The notes: generated by a model from the sequence alone, not told the origin. A DNA stretch of 64,000 nt from Helicobacter sp. 11S02629-2 (GCF_002272875.1 NZ_MLAN01000005.1:1-64000); one strand, 5' to 3'. Counted from the first letter of the stretch, positions 24,944-34,447 are shown. Made by a program: numbers and translations.

Positions 24944-26017
24944 ATGCTAGCCCCTCGCTATAAAACTAAGCAAATCTTTGTCGGCAACGTGCCAGTTGGA
25001 GGGGATGCTAAGATCCCTATACAAAGTATGACTTTTTCTAAAACTCATAACATTGAAGCTACTAAAGCCCAACTTGATAGACTGCAGCTTGCAGGGGCTG
25101 ATATAGTGCGTTTAGCTGTGCTTACTAAAGAAGATGCCTTGGCTTTAAAGACACTTAAAAGCCTAACTACTTTGCCACTAATTGCAGATATCCACTTTAA
25201 GCACTCACTTGCTTTAATCGCTGCTGAGGTAGTTGACTGCATACGTATAAATCCCGGAAACATAGGTAGCAAAGATAGAATCAAAGAAGTAGCAGACGCC
25301 TGCACTGCGCGTAATATCCCCATAAGGATAGGCGTAAACTGTGGCTCACTAGAAAAAGAGTTTGATAATAAGTACGGGGCTACTTCTAAAGGCATGATAG
25401 AAAGTGCACTTTATAATATTAAGCTGCTTGAAGACTTTGGCTTTACTAATATTAAGATCTCATTAAAAGCTAGTGATGTTGAAAGGACGATTGATGCTTA
25501 TACGGGTTTACGTCCACTAGTAGACTACCCCTTTCATCTAGGTGTAACTGAAGCGGGCACACTTTATCACTCCATGATAAAAAGCTCTATGGCACTAGGT
25601 AATCTTTTGCGTGCAGGTATAGGCGATACTATAAGGTGTAGCATAACTGGCGAACTAGAAGAAGAGATAAAGCTAGCAAGATCGATACTAAAGTACAGCG
25701 GGCGTCAAAAAGAAGGCATAGTGCTAGTTTCTTGCCCAACTTGTGGCAGGATAGAATCTGATCTTGTTAGTGCTATAAAAGTAGTAGAAAAAAAGCTAGA
25801 GCATATAAAAGTGCCTTTGCAAGTAAGCGTTATGGGCTGTGCGGTTAATGCACTAGGAGAAGCAAAGCACGCAGATATCGCCATAGCGTTTGGTAATAAG
25901 CGAGGGATGATCATAAAAGAAGGCAAGGTGCTTCATCAAGTCAAAGAAGATAAAATCGTTGATCTGTTTGTAGAAGAAGTAGAAAAGATGGCAGAGGAAA
26001 GAGGCAAAGAGGAGTAG
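24944..26017 (+). CDS. ispG: 4-hydroxy-3-methylbut-2-enyl diphosphate synthase (IspG/GcpE)
   Basis: I start it at the ATG at 24944, preceded by CCAAGGAAAA; the resulting 357 residues begin [29 protein letters not shown], as in other IspG proteins. The [4Fe-4S] cysteines are visible in [13 protein letters not shown] and [16 protein letters not shown] in the C-terminal domain, and the TIM-barrel part has RINPGNIG and [10 protein letters not shown]. It catalyses the penultimate step of the MEP isoprenoid pathway in the cytoplasm. It appears to be a single-gene unit. Confidence 0.95.
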   Translation: MLAPRYKTKQIFVGNVPVGGDAKIPIQSMTFSKTHNIEATKAQLDRLQLAGADIVRLAVLTKEDALALKTLKSLTTLPLIADIHFKHSLALIAAEVVDCIRINPGNIGSKDRIKEVADACTARNIPIRIGVNCGSLEKEFDNKYGATSKGMIESALYNIKLLEDFGFTNIKISLKASDVERTIDAYTGLRPLVDYPFHLGVTEAGTLYHSMIKSSMALGNLLRAGIGDTIRCSITGELEEEIKLARSILKYSGRQKEGIVLVSCPTCGRIESDLVSAIKVVEKKLEHIKVPLQVSVMGCAVNALGEAKHADIAIAFGNKRGMIIKEGKVLHQVKEDKIVDLFVEEVEKMAEERGKEE

Positions 26018-26035
26018 GGTTAAGGTTTTTGTTTT

Positions 26036-26055
26036 TATAGAATCTAGATTCTATA
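26036..26055. terminator. Perfect 20-base palindrome after ispG
   Basis: TATAGAATCT followed directly by AGATTCTATA, with no loop, 18 bases after the ispG stop and preceded by T runs. It can form a hairpin and is again the dispersed AGATTCTA word in inverted arrangement. Confidence 0.5.
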
Positions 26056-26130
26056 GTTACTATATATCTTTAATCTTCTTAACCTAATAGCAGCAAACAC
26101 AGACCATGTGAAGCTATAAAAATAGTTTAT

Positions 26131-26166
26131 AAAATAATATAGACCTTTAAAGGCTTATATTATTTT
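26131..26166. terminator. Bidirectional terminator between ispG and the dynamin operon
   Basis: AAAATAATATA (26131-26141) pairs with TATATTATTTT (26156-26166), enclosing a smaller CCTTTAAAGG palindrome at 26144-26153. The T-rich arm reads as a U tract in either direction, suiting the two converging transcripts. Confidence 0.5.
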
Positions 26167-26223
26167 AAAGGTTAAATCTTAAAACTATTACTTAGAGGTA
26201 GTAAGCTAGTATGGATTAAGATT

Positions 26224-28131
26224 TTAGGTTTTATCAACCCCCCAATCCCCCAAATGGGTTAATAAAGTAAGGATAGAATCTTGCCTGTTTTTGGTTTTAT
26301 CAACCCCCCAATCCCCCAAATAGGTTAATAGCTTCATACCTCCCCCATCTTTTTCAGGCAATTTCAGTAAAGCATCCTCTAGGCCTTGTAAACCACACCC
26401 CTTAGGCTTGTCGCAGGCATCTGCTAACATAGAATCTAGTTCAACTAGGTTTTCATACTCTAGACTTGAAAAAAATACAATATCCTCAGTACATACTGCA
26501 TCTTTAAGGACCGATACACGTATGCCATTGAAATCTTTGTCATTGAAAAGATATATATGTTCGAAACTATAATCTCTAATTGTGTTTTTTATAAGCTTTT
26601 TAAGGTTAAATATAGGATATTCACTACTAAATTCCAATGCCAAACAAACACCCTTATCAAGAAACTTTATATTATACCAATCCTTACCACCTGCTACTGT
26701 AAGATTAGGATGTTGCATTTTTAACAATTCATCCCAAACTTCAGCTGCATCTTTTTTGACAATAGTGCTTCCTAAGTTTTTATCTTTCTTTTTCTTTTTA
26801 TCTTTTTTTGGAAGTAAAAAACTAGGCATATTAAACTTTATATCTAAGCCATCAAGTACATTTTTTAATCTCTCAAACATCTTATCATGGAGGTTATCTA
26901 ACTCTTGCAGTTTAGAATCTATGGCAACTATCTCATCTTTTTCTTTTGCCTTCAAGTCTTCTAAGGAGTCTTCTACTTTAGGGCTTAGCTCGCTTCCAGT
27001 TTGCATAACATCTAGTTCTAAAGAGTGTAATACTTGAGAGACTTTATCATGTTTTCTTTTTTCTTTAACAAGACTTTTTTTATAAGCAAGCAAGACGGAG
27101 TTTAAACTTTCTGCAAGGCTATCTCCTGATATAACATCTTTTGAGACAGAGGTTAAAAAAGACTCCATATCTAACTTTCTGTAGGCTATCTCTTTTTTAG
27201 TGTTAGCACTATAAGCACTTATACCCTTATACTCTATATTATAACTACTTAGCACACTTTCAAACTCGCTTAGTATCTCTTCTAACTCGCTTTGTGGTTT
27301 TAAGTCAGCCTTACTTATAACCACATAAAGCTCTTTTTTATCCAAGTCTAGCGTAGTTAAAAAGTCTAGATCTGAGCTAGGTATAGTGCCGCTACTATCA
27401 ATCCCTACTAGCCACATCAAAGCACTTGCGTTTTGTAAGAACTCACTAGCTGTAGCAAGATCTTGGCTAGTAGTGCCAGTACTACTAGGGTTATATCCGG
27501 GAGTATCTATAAAACAGATATGTTTATGCTTAGTCATCTTGGTAGTCATAGTCATCATAGGTAATATCTCTTTTATATTAAAGCCTAGCTCTTTTATAAA
27601 GTCATGAGACAAGCTAGCATAAAGCTCTAAAGGTATGTCTATAGTTCCACCTTTATAGGTATAGCCTTTTATAGAGTTTATCTCACCATGAACTATATAG
27701 CTAGCTATGGCAGTTACTGGCTTAACACCAATAGGCAGTTTTATACTCTCATCTTCAAAAAAACTAGTTATAAACTTACTTTTACCTGCACTAAAACCTC
27801 CACCCACTGCTATAGTGGATTTGTTGGCTAAGTCTTTTAAAGATAAGATTCTATAAAGTTCTTTTTGTAAGTTTTTTAACTTTGTGTACTGTGCTACTTC
27901 ATCTTTAAAGCTAACTGTATTTGCAAAGTCTGCGTAGTCTTTTTCTATAACTTCCTCAAAACTTGCTAGATTGTTATCTATAACTGTTTGTGCACTTAAG
28001 ATCTTAGCTACAAATCCTAGTCTTTCTTGGCTATCAATTAGTGCTTTACTACTTTTTTGCAAAAAGCTTTTTGCTTCCTCTAAGTCTTTTATAAGCTCTA
28101 GCTTATCTTTGTCATACTTTAGTTCTTCCAT
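26224..28131 (-). CDS. Dynamin-like GTPase, third gene of the cluster
   Basis: A 635-residue protein with about 100 helical residues ahead of the GTPase domain. P-loop GGFSAGKS is at residues 111-118, the G3 box is IDTPGYNPSS and G4 is SKADLKP, so all nucleotide-binding motifs look intact. The rest is largely coiled coil (LDVMQTGSELSPKVEDSLEDLKAKEKDE), with a very basic patch KKDKKKKKDKNLG near residue 450. I see no hydrophobic paddle or membrane segment. The C-terminus ends with a duplicated LGDWGVDKT stretch. Probably works with the two GTPases upstream, possibly as the member that does not insert in the membrane. Confidence 0.85.
   Translation of the reverse strand: MEELKYDKDKLELIKDLEEAKSFLQKSSKALIDSQERLGFVAKILSAQTVIDNNLASFEEVIEKDYADFANTVSFKDEVAQYTKLKNLQKELYRILSLKDLANKSTIAVGGGFSAGKSKFITSFFEDESIKLPIGVKPVTAIASYIVHGEINSIKGYTYKGGTIDIPLELYASLSHDFIKELGFNIKEILPMMTMTTKMTKHKHICFIDTPGYNPSSTGTTSQDLATASEFLQNASALMWLVGIDSSGTIPSSDLDFLTTLDLDKKELYVVISKADLKPQSELEEILSEFESVLSSYNIEYKGISAYSANTKKEIAYRKLDMESFLTSVSKDVISGDSLAESLNSVLLAYKKSLVKEKRKHDKVSQVLHSLELDVMQTGSELSPKVEDSLEDLKAKEKDEIVAIDSKLQELDNLHDKMFERLKNVLDGLDIKFNMPSFLLPKKDKKKKKDKNLGSTIVKKDAAEVWDELLKMQHPNLTVAGGKDWYNIKFLDKGVCLALEFSSEYPIFNLKKLIKNTIRDYSFEHIYLFNDKDFNGIRVSVLKDAVCTEDIVFFSSLEYENLVELDSMLADACDKPKGCGLQGLEDALLKLPEKDGGGMKLLTYLGDWGVDKTKNRQDSILTLLTHLGDWGVDKT
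26227..26330. repeat. Direct repeat, two 38-base copies, inside the 3' end of the third dynamin gene
   Basis: Copies at 26227-26264 and 26293-26330 differ at one base and are 66 bases apart, so the repeat is in frame (22 codons). The core on the plus strand is CAACCCCCCAATCCCCCAAA, giving runs of five and six G on the coding strand. The 28 bases between copies are unrelated to the repeat. Confidence 0.92.
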
Positions 28132-28142
28132 CGTTTTTCCTC

Positions 28143-30452
28143 TTATATATTTTTTATATCTTCTATGCTAGTTTTTATCTCTGCTAGCTCTTCTAAGATC
28201 TGGGCTTTGTTTTTGATATCTTCTTTTAGTTTTTTAATATCACTATTAAGCTGGGTAAAAAGTGAGTTTCCAAAGTCATTTTTCTCCAAAGTAGTGACTA
28301 AAGAGATGGAGTAGTTTTTTATATCCACCTTTATGTTTTCTTGCAAAGAGCTTACAAAGTCATAAGCCTCGTTCATAAAACTAGTAGCTGCACTCCCAGT
28401 TAAACTTCCACTTTGTCTAGGTGGTATCTGCTTAGGAGATATCTCAGGATAATCTAGCTTGCTAGTAACTTCTTTGATAGCACTTCTTAGCTTAGGTATA
28501 GATATGATGTCTTCCCTTCCGCCTTGTTCTTTTATACTTTCTCTTAAAGCCCCAACTATATTAGATATAAGATCTTTTTTAAACTTCCTTATGACTTCAG
28601 CTCCAGCACTAGATATACCTTTTTCTACTTCATCTACTAGGTCTGAAAGTGAGTTTGAGATGATACCTGCCCTCAAAACAGTAGTAGTTACTGTGTAGTT
28701 TTCTCTTACTGTCTTAGTGTCATAGCCCCAGTCATCTTGGTCAAATAAACCACCAAAGAATCGCTTAACTCCCCCTAGACATCCTTCTTGCTCTACTTGT
28801 ACTTCACGTTCTCTAGTCTTGGTTTCTTCTTTTTCTTCATAAGCATTATTTATATCACTGTTAGCAGATCTAAAGTAGCTCTTTATCCTAGAGTTTAGTT
28901 CGCTTACTATGTCTACTTTTAGATCTCGCAAGGCTTCATTAAAAGTGCTATTTACAGCTTTTGAAGATTCTGTAACTATAGCCTCTAACTGAGTTTGTTG
29001 TTTTTCTAAGTCTTCTAAGTTAGTTTCTTTTATATCTCTTTCTCTATCTATAACGTACTTTAAAATATCGCTTATATATTCATCTACTACTTTTGATTTA
29101 GTTTTTATAAACTCTTCTGATTTGTGTTCTAACACAGCCTGCTTATTAGTTTTTATATCCTCTAAGGTTTTAGATATATTTTTTAAAGATGCTAGCTTTT
29201 CTAAGTTAGACCTTGTAGTTGTTATCTCAGATTCTGGGAAGTAATCAGGGTAGTGTTCTTTAAGATTGTTAAAGACGTGTTTTTCTCCTTCACTCATATC
29301 GTTAGTGCCTAATTTTTTTACTAAACTAGCACATATGCCAGAAGTTAGAAATATCCCATCACTACTAGACTTTATAAGCTTATCAAAGGTTGTATCACCT
29401 ATAAGATCACCTTTTCTTTCTTGCTTTAGCTGGGTAAAGATACTATGCATCTGCTCACTTAAATCTTTTTTAAGAGAGGCTAAAGCCTCTGGAAAAACAA
29501 AGTGTGCATCCTCTCCTATATTTCCAAAAAGCTGAGTATCAGCTTGAGAGGCTATAACATAAACTTCTTTAGTGCCATCTTTAAACATGATAGTATCAGT
29601 TAGATCCATATCTTGTTTATTTAAAAACTGACCACTTGGAGAGACTATAAAAACTACATCACATTTTCCTAACTCTTCTTTAGTTCTTTGCTCTCTTGAT
29701 GCTACTGGGTCATTAAGTCCCGGAGTGTCTATAACCAAAACATCTTTTAAAGAATCTAATCTAAACTTAATATTTACACTTTTAGTAAAAGGCATATACT
29801 TACCACTAGAGCCAACAAAGTCAAAAAGGCTCTCTTGTAACTCTTGTAAATTATCTAGTTTTATATTTTTAGATTCTAAACCTTCTACATTGATACTAGA
29901 GGTTTTTATGCGGTCTGATTGATCTTTGCAGGCTGCTTCTATACTATCACTAAGTGCCCTTTGCGCTTTTGTAGTAGCTAGGGCTTTTAGCTCTTCTGGC
30001 TTTTTGTTTTTATGAACATTGCTAAGCTTTAAGTTTTCTATTTCTCTAGTTATGTCTCTTAGCAAAAGCTCATCATACTCTTTTGCTTTTTTATGTATAT
30101 CATCTATATCTTGCTTTGTGAAAAACTCTACTTCCACCCCAAACTCTTCTCCATAGCCTAAAGTAGTAAGGGCTGCTGTCATAGGAGTAGCTGCTTTTGG
30201 CAAGATGCTTTCTCCTTCAAAAAATAAAGCATTTAAAAGACTGCTTTTACCAGCTTTTACTCTCCCAACTATACCTATTCGCATAAGTCTTTGTGAATCA
30301 CTTATAAGACTTAAGTCTGTAGATAGCTTTATGGCACTACTTAGATTGTGTTCTTTTAGCTTTTGACTTGAATAGCTTCCTAAGATAGAGTTAAATCTAG
30401 CTATTAAGCCTTCTAGTTTTTCTAATCTTGTGATATATTTTTTATCTCCCAT
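28143..30452 (-). CDS. Dynamin-like GTPase, second gene of the cluster
   Basis: A 769-residue protein, the largest of the three. P-loop GRVKAGKSS lies at residues 63-71 and G3 is VIDTPGLNDPVASREQ; the expected N/TKxD box is replaced by ASQADTQ, so guanine recognition may be altered. Two long coiled-coil regions flank a glycine-rich loop (GCLGGVKRFFGGLFDQDDWGYD near residue 565) that could be the membrane-contact tip. It lies 2 bases after the first dynamin gene and 11 bases before the third. By size and position it resembles Cj0411 of the C. jejuni heteromeric dynamin pair. Confidence 0.87.
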   Translation of the reverse strand: MGDKKYITRLEKLEGLIARFNSILGSYSSQKLKEHNLSSAIKLSTDLSLISDSQRLMRIGIVGRVKAGKSSLLNALFFEGESILPKAATPMTAALTTLGYGEEFGVEVEFFTKQDIDDIHKKAKEYDELLLRDITREIENLKLSNVHKNKKPEELKALATTKAQRALSDSIEAACKDQSDRIKTSSINVEGLESKNIKLDNLQELQESLFDFVGSSGKYMPFTKSVNIKFRLDSLKDVLVIDTPGLNDPVASREQRTKEELGKCDVVFIVSPSGQFLNKQDMDLTDTIMFKDGTKEVYVIASQADTQLFGNIGEDAHFVFPEALASLKKDLSEQMHSIFTQLKQERKGDLIGDTTFDKLIKSSSDGIFLTSGICASLVKKLGTNDMSEGEKHVFNNLKEHYPDYFPESEITTTRSNLEKLASLKNISKTLEDIKTNKQAVLEHKSEEFIKTKSKVVDEYISDILKYVIDRERDIKETNLEDLEKQQTQLEAIVTESSKAVNSTFNEALRDLKVDIVSELNSRIKSYFRSANSDINNAYEEKEETKTREREVQVEQEGCLGGVKRFFGGLFDQDDWGYDTKTVRENYTVTTTVLRAGIISNSLSDLVDEVEKGISSAGAEVIRKFKKDLISNIVGALRESIKEQGGREDIISIPKLRSAIKEVTSKLDYPEISPKQIPPRQSGSLTGSAATSFMNEAYDFVSSLQENIKVDIKNYSISLVTTLEKNDFGNSLFTQLNSDIKKLKEDIKNKAQILEELAEIKTSIEDIKNI

Positions 30453-30454
30453 AA

Positions 30455-32188
30455 TTATCCTTTAAATATTGTTTGTGTAGCTAGGGATGTAATATCTGCT
30501 AGTACGGTTTTATAGTTTTCTAACTCTTTGTGCACATTTTCTTTTTTGCTTTCTTTTTCTTTTTGTATGGCTGTTATGGCAGATCTTTTTTGATCTATAT
30601 TTTGCTTAAAGGCATCTATTGCGGCTTGCATGCTAGTGTCTATTTGCTCATCTAGTAAGTTAGTTATGGGTTTTCTCATAGAGGCTTTTACTTGAGGGAT
30701 GACAGAACAGCTTATCTCTTCTTTGATTTTTTCTAATTGCATTCTTTCTTTTTCTTCTTGACTAGGCCCAAACATAGAACTTAAAATATCAGGCAGAAGA
30801 GTAAGTAGTAATGATGCTATCTTTAAGACTGGATTAAGACCAGTTAGTAGCGTGCCTATAGTTGCAAGACCACCACCCCTGCTTTTTAAAGTGCTGGCTA
30901 ATCCTTCAGTTTTTTGTAAGATATTGTTAAAGAAAGCAGAGTATTCTGGACTTTTTGCACTTAAAAGAGCAGTGAAGTCTGTACTTTGTGAGAGGCGATT
31001 CATAGTGTTTTGTAAAGAGGAGAGATTAGCACCTATAATGGAGCTAATGTCTATATTAATATCTTTTATTATAGAGCTTACACTTTTTGAGATAGCGTTT
31101 TGTGATATATCATTTATAGTTATTTCTAAACCAGCTTGCCCACTTGTCTTATAAGACCTAGCTAACTCATCTATACTCCTAGAAAGAGCACTCCCTAGAT
31201 TTGATAGTATAGATTCTACACTTGCTTTGTCATACTTCCTTTTTATCTCTGCTAGCATGGAATCTTGCTCTTTTTCTAATCTGGCTATGGCTCTATTTAA
31301 CTCATCTAGGTCTTCTTGGTTTTGGCTTTCATTTTGCTCTAGTGCAGATATAGAAGTATTTATCTTTTCTTTTACATCCCTAAATATTTCTTTTAGTGAA
31401 GGTAAAAATATCTCTTTTGATAGATTTTCTGGATCTATTTCTTTTATAATCTTTTCTAGATTTTTACCCCCATCCTTATCTATAGTCAAAACTTTATCTT
31501 GCACATCTAGTGTGTCACTTAACTGGTTTTGAACATAGCTTATTATTTCTTCTACTTCAGTTTTTGGCTTGAGATTAACTTTTGAGAGGAAGAATCTAAA
31601 TCTTTTCTTAAAGGTTTGTAAGTTGTCTAACTCACGAAGTATGGAAGCAGTTAGATTACCATTTAGCACATCTTGGAGTACTATGAAAAAAACTCCTCTT
31701 TGTATATATTCTAATATGGCCTTATTATGAGCAGACTGCGGAGACTCAAATCCCGGCATATCCACCAAGATAATTGGTTCTATATCTTTAAGCTTTTGAT
31801 TATTAATATAAAATCTAGCATATGAGTTTTGACTAGCTAGATCTTTTATAGAATCTTTATCATTTATGTCAAGTTTAGTAGTTTGTCCTTTTTCATCAAC
31901 TAGCTCTATATACTCACTAAAACCATATCTTAACTCAGTTGCCAATGCCGTTTCAGGTCTTAATGCAACCCCAAGGTAGTCTTTACCTAAAAATGAGTTC
32001 AAAAGTGTACTTTTCCCAGCACTAAAACCACCAACTATAGGCACTAGCAGCTCTGTCTCTTTTAATATAGTCTTAGCATCATCAAGCTTAAAAGACTTTG
32101 AGTTTATAGCTGGGAGGGTTGTTATCTTAGATTCTAAGTTATCTAAAAAATCTATGTAATCTTTTTGTGTTTTTGTGATCTTAGTCAT
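30455..32188 (-). CDS. Dynamin-like GTPase, first gene of the cluster
   Basis: A 577-residue protein with P-loop GGFSAGKST at residues 53-61, G3 VDMPGFESPQSA and G4 SKVNLKPKTE. After long helical segments, a hydrophobic stretch around residues 440-475 (LNPVLKIASLLLTLLPDILSSMFG) is a good candidate for the membrane-inserting paddle. It is the promoter-proximal gene of the three-gene operon and is comparable in size to Cj0412, the partner in the C. jejuni dynamin heterotetramer. A role in membrane remodelling or repair is likely; defence against phage damage is possible. Confidence 0.87.
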   Translation of the reverse strand: MTKITKTQKDYIDFLDNLESKITTLPAINSKSFKLDDAKTILKETELLVPIVGGFSAGKSTLLNSFLGKDYLGVALRPETALATELRYGFSEYIELVDEKGQTTKLDINDKDSIKDLASQNSYARFYINNQKLKDIEPIILVDMPGFESPQSAHNKAILEYIQRGVFFIVLQDVLNGNLTASILRELDNLQTFKKRFRFFLSKVNLKPKTEVEEIISYVQNQLSDTLDVQDKVLTIDKDGGKNLEKIIKEIDPENLSKEIFLPSLKEIFRDVKEKINTSISALEQNESQNQEDLDELNRAIARLEKEQDSMLAEIKRKYDKASVESILSNLGSALSRSIDELARSYKTSGQAGLEITINDISQNAISKSVSSIIKDINIDISSIIGANLSSLQNTMNRLSQSTDFTALLSAKSPEYSAFFNNILQKTEGLASTLKSRGGGLATIGTLLTGLNPVLKIASLLLTLLPDILSSMFGPSQEEKERMQLEKIKEEISCSVIPQVKASMRKPITNLLDEQIDTSMQAAIDAFKQNIDQKRSAITAIQKEKESKKENVHKELENYKTVLADITSLATQTIFKG

Positions 32189-32565
32189 GCCATGAGGCCT
32201 TTTTTAGTAATTTCATAAGAGTTCAGTCTACAAAAAAAAAAAAAGAAACCTTAAGTTTTACTTAAGTTAAGCTTAAAGTACATATTTCTTATGAAATTTT
32301 TATCATGGAGATATATTTTTTAAAAAAGTAAAATTTTTCATTATCGCATATGTATACGACAGGTTGTGACAGGTAAAAAATAGTTTATTTTTATGCTTAG
32401 TTTTTGTAGAGGGTTTTTTAAATAGCAAAAAGTGTATTAGCTGTATGGAATTTATAATATATGCTTAATAGTTTTTTTGTTCGCTACATTATCATTGCTT
32501 GTGAAAGAGTGGGCTTAGGTTTGTTGCCTAGTTTGGCGAATCTATATTTTAATTGATAGCTAACC
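32189..32565. promoter_or_regulatory. 377-base region upstream of the dynamin operon with A13 tract and inverted repeats
   Basis: No gene is supported. AATTTCATAAGA (32209-32220) and TCTTATGAAATT (32287-32298) are perfect 12-base arms of an inverted repeat. Between them lie a run of 13 A (32232-32244), which is a T tract for the leftward dynamin transcript, and a hairpin CTTAAGT / ACTTAAG (32250-32256 with 32260-32266). The remainder, up to the pseI stop, is A/T-rich without a recognisable structure. Confidence 0.6.
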
Positions 32566-33573
32566 TTAGCCCTGTATATCAGAATCTTTTAAGGGGTGAT
32601 TTTTAATCACATCTTTGGCAAATCTCTTGCCTATAATAGAATCTAGTTTTAAAGGGTCTAGCCCAAGATTAGGACGCACGCAAGCAAGGTGGTCTTTTGT
32701 GATAACTTCGCCTTTTTTGGCATCACTAGCTATAAAAAGGCTTCTTGCAAACTCACGGCCGACTTTGGTTTTTTCTTCTTTAGATTTTATGTCTTTAGGA
32801 TCTGGCTTTAAAGCAAGGCTAGCTTCTTTTAGCACGCTTACCATCTCGCTAAACTCCCTTTCATCCATGCTAAAAGCACTATCTACTCCTCCAAGACTTT
32901 TATCTAAGATAAAGTGTTTTTCTATCACACTTGCCCCTAAAGTCATGGCAACTAGTGGGGCAGCATAGCCAAGAGTGTGATCACTTAGTCCAACTCTAAC
33001 TTGTGGATAGCTAGCTTGTAAGTCTTTTATCTTATAAAGGCTTGAATGCTTTAAAGTAGCTGGGTAAGAAGAGGTACAGTGAAGCAAGGTTATCTCATGG
33101 TTTTTAAAAATCTTTAGTGCGTTTTCTAGCTCGCACTTAGTGCATACTCCAGTGCTTAAGATGACTGGCTTTTTAGTCTTAGCTATGGCTTTTAAAAGCT
33201 CTGTATGACCTACTTCAAAGCTTGCTACTTTATAGATAGGATTACTAAGCTTTTCTAAAAAGGCTACTCCCTCAGTGCTAAAAGGACTACTAAAAGCCAC
33301 TAGCCCTAGGCTTTTAGCAAGTGCGTAAAGCTCTTCGTGCCACTCCCAAGGCATATAAGCTTCCTTATAAAGCTCCCATAAAGTCTTATCCTTCCAAAGG
33401 CCATCTTTTATTTTGAAGTAGTTTAGGTTAGATTCTAAAGTAAGGCAGCTTGGCTTATAGGTCTGAAACTTAACTGCATCAGCCCCACTTCTAGCTACTG
33501 CGTGGATGGTTTTTTTGGCTAGGTTTAAGTCTTGATTGTGATTTGCACTTAGCTCAGCTATTATAAAGGGCAT
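32566..33573 (-). CDS. pseI: Pseudaminic acid synthase
   Basis: A 335-residue NeuB-family protein. The N-terminal catalytic barrel shows IAELSANHNQDLNLAKKTI, DAVKFQTYKPSCLTLES, FSSPFSTEGVAFLE and VILSTGV; the C-terminal SAF (antifreeze-like) domain carries GREFARSLFIASDAKKGEVITKDHLACVRP. The wording of the barrel (TLWELYKEAYMPWEWH) fits PseI rather than sialic acid synthase NeuB. It condenses the 6-deoxy-AltdiNAc sugar with PEP to give pseudaminic acid, used to glycosylate flagellin. Other pse genes are not in the window. A NeuB or LegI identity is a minor alternative. Confidence 0.88.
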   Translation of the reverse strand: MPFIIAELSANHNQDLNLAKKTIHAVARSGADAVKFQTYKPSCLTLESNLNYFKIKDGLWKDKTLWELYKEAYMPWEWHEELYALAKSLGLVAFSSPFSTEGVAFLEKLSNPIYKVASFEVGHTELLKAIAKTKKPVILSTGVCTKCELENALKIFKNHEITLLHCTSSYPATLKHSSLYKIKDLQASYPQVRVGLSDHTLGYAAPLVAMTLGASVIEKHFILDKSLGGVDSAFSMDEREFSEMVSVLKEASLALKPDPKDIKSKEEKTKVGREFARSLFIASDAKKGEVITKDHLACVRPNLGLDPLKLDSIIGKRFAKDVIKNHPLKDSDIQG

Positions 33574-33603
33574 AAAAATCCTTAACTACAAAAGAGATAA
33601 GAC

Positions 33604-34272
33604 ATGATAAAAGAAAATCTTAAAAATATAACTTTAAATATAGAAAAGTTAGCAAAAGCTTACGCGTCTAATCACAAAGTAGAACTGCTTGCAGTTAGTA
33701 AGTACACTGATATGGATTCTATAAAAGAGGCTTTTGCTTGTGGACAAGTGCGATTTGGTGAAAACAAGATTCAAGACTTAAGGCTTAAAGCCTTAAAATT
33801 ACCAAGTGCAAAGTGGCATATGATAGGGCACTTACAAACTAATAAGATTAATGCTATGTTAGAGCTGCATAGCGAGGTGGGCTTAGAGCTTTTTGAAAGC
33901 CTTGATAGTTTAAAGCTAGCAAGACTTTTGCAAAAACACTTAGAATCTAAAAATGAAACTTTAAACTGTCTTTTGCAAGTTAATAGTGCTAAGGAGGAGA
34001 GTAAAAGTGGCTTTTTAGAAGAAGAGCTACTAGAGGCTTATGAACTTATCACAAGGGAGTGTAAAAACTTAAATGTACTTGGGCTTATGTGTATAGGAGC
34101 CCATGTAAGTGACACTTCAGTTATAGAAAAAAGCTTTAAGATAACCAAAGATCTCTTTGATAAGATAGGTGGGTTAAGCGTGCTTTCTATGGGCATGAGT
34201 AGTGATTATGAGCTAGCTATCGCTAATGGATCTAGCTTAGTTAGGATAGGAAGTGCGATATTTAAAAATTGA
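33604..34272 (+). CDS. YggS/PLPBP-family pyridoxal phosphate homeostasis protein
   Basis: A 222-residue single-domain protein with the alanine-racemase-like barrel. The PLP lysine is in LAVSKYT near residue 33; RFGENKIQDL, WHMIGHLQTNKIN and LSMGMSSDYELAIANGSSLVRIGSAIF are family hallmarks. Members bind PLP without a known catalytic reaction and maintain vitamin B6 balance. It is divergent from pseI with a 30-base gap, so the two genes share a very short start region. It lies two transcription units away from pdxA, another B6 gene. Confidence 0.93.
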   Translation: MIKENLKNITLNIEKLAKAYASNHKVELLAVSKYTDMDSIKEAFACGQVRFGENKIQDLRLKALKLPSAKWHMIGHLQTNKINAMLELHSEVGLELFESLDSLKLARLLQKHLESKNETLNCLLQVNSAKEESKSGFLEEELLEAYELITRECKNLNVLGLMCIGAHVSDTSVIEKSFKITKDLFDKIGGLSVLSMGMSSDYELAIANGSSLVRIGSAIFKN

Positions 34273-34447
34273 TAGAAAAAGCTTTTTTTAAATATAAATA
34301 GAATTATTTGTACTAAAATTATGAAATCTAAAATAGACAATCTAAAAAACTCTCACACAGCTAGCTAGTAGCTACTACTTATCTTAAGTACGACTTAGCC
34401 TTTTGTAAACTAGATTGATTTTAGAGCAAGCAAGTGTATTTAAATTT

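Noticed and set aside
26227-26330. CRISPR-like pair: two 38-base repeats with a 28-base spacer
   Set aside because: Only two copies, entirely inside the coding frame of a dynamin-like gene with a period divisible by three, and no cas genes in the window. A coding duplication explains it better.
26582-27037. Open frame of 151 codons antisense to the third dynamin gene
   Set aside because: Serine- and phenylalanine-rich translation of the complement of lysine- and glutamate-rich coiled coil; a shadow with no initiation signals.
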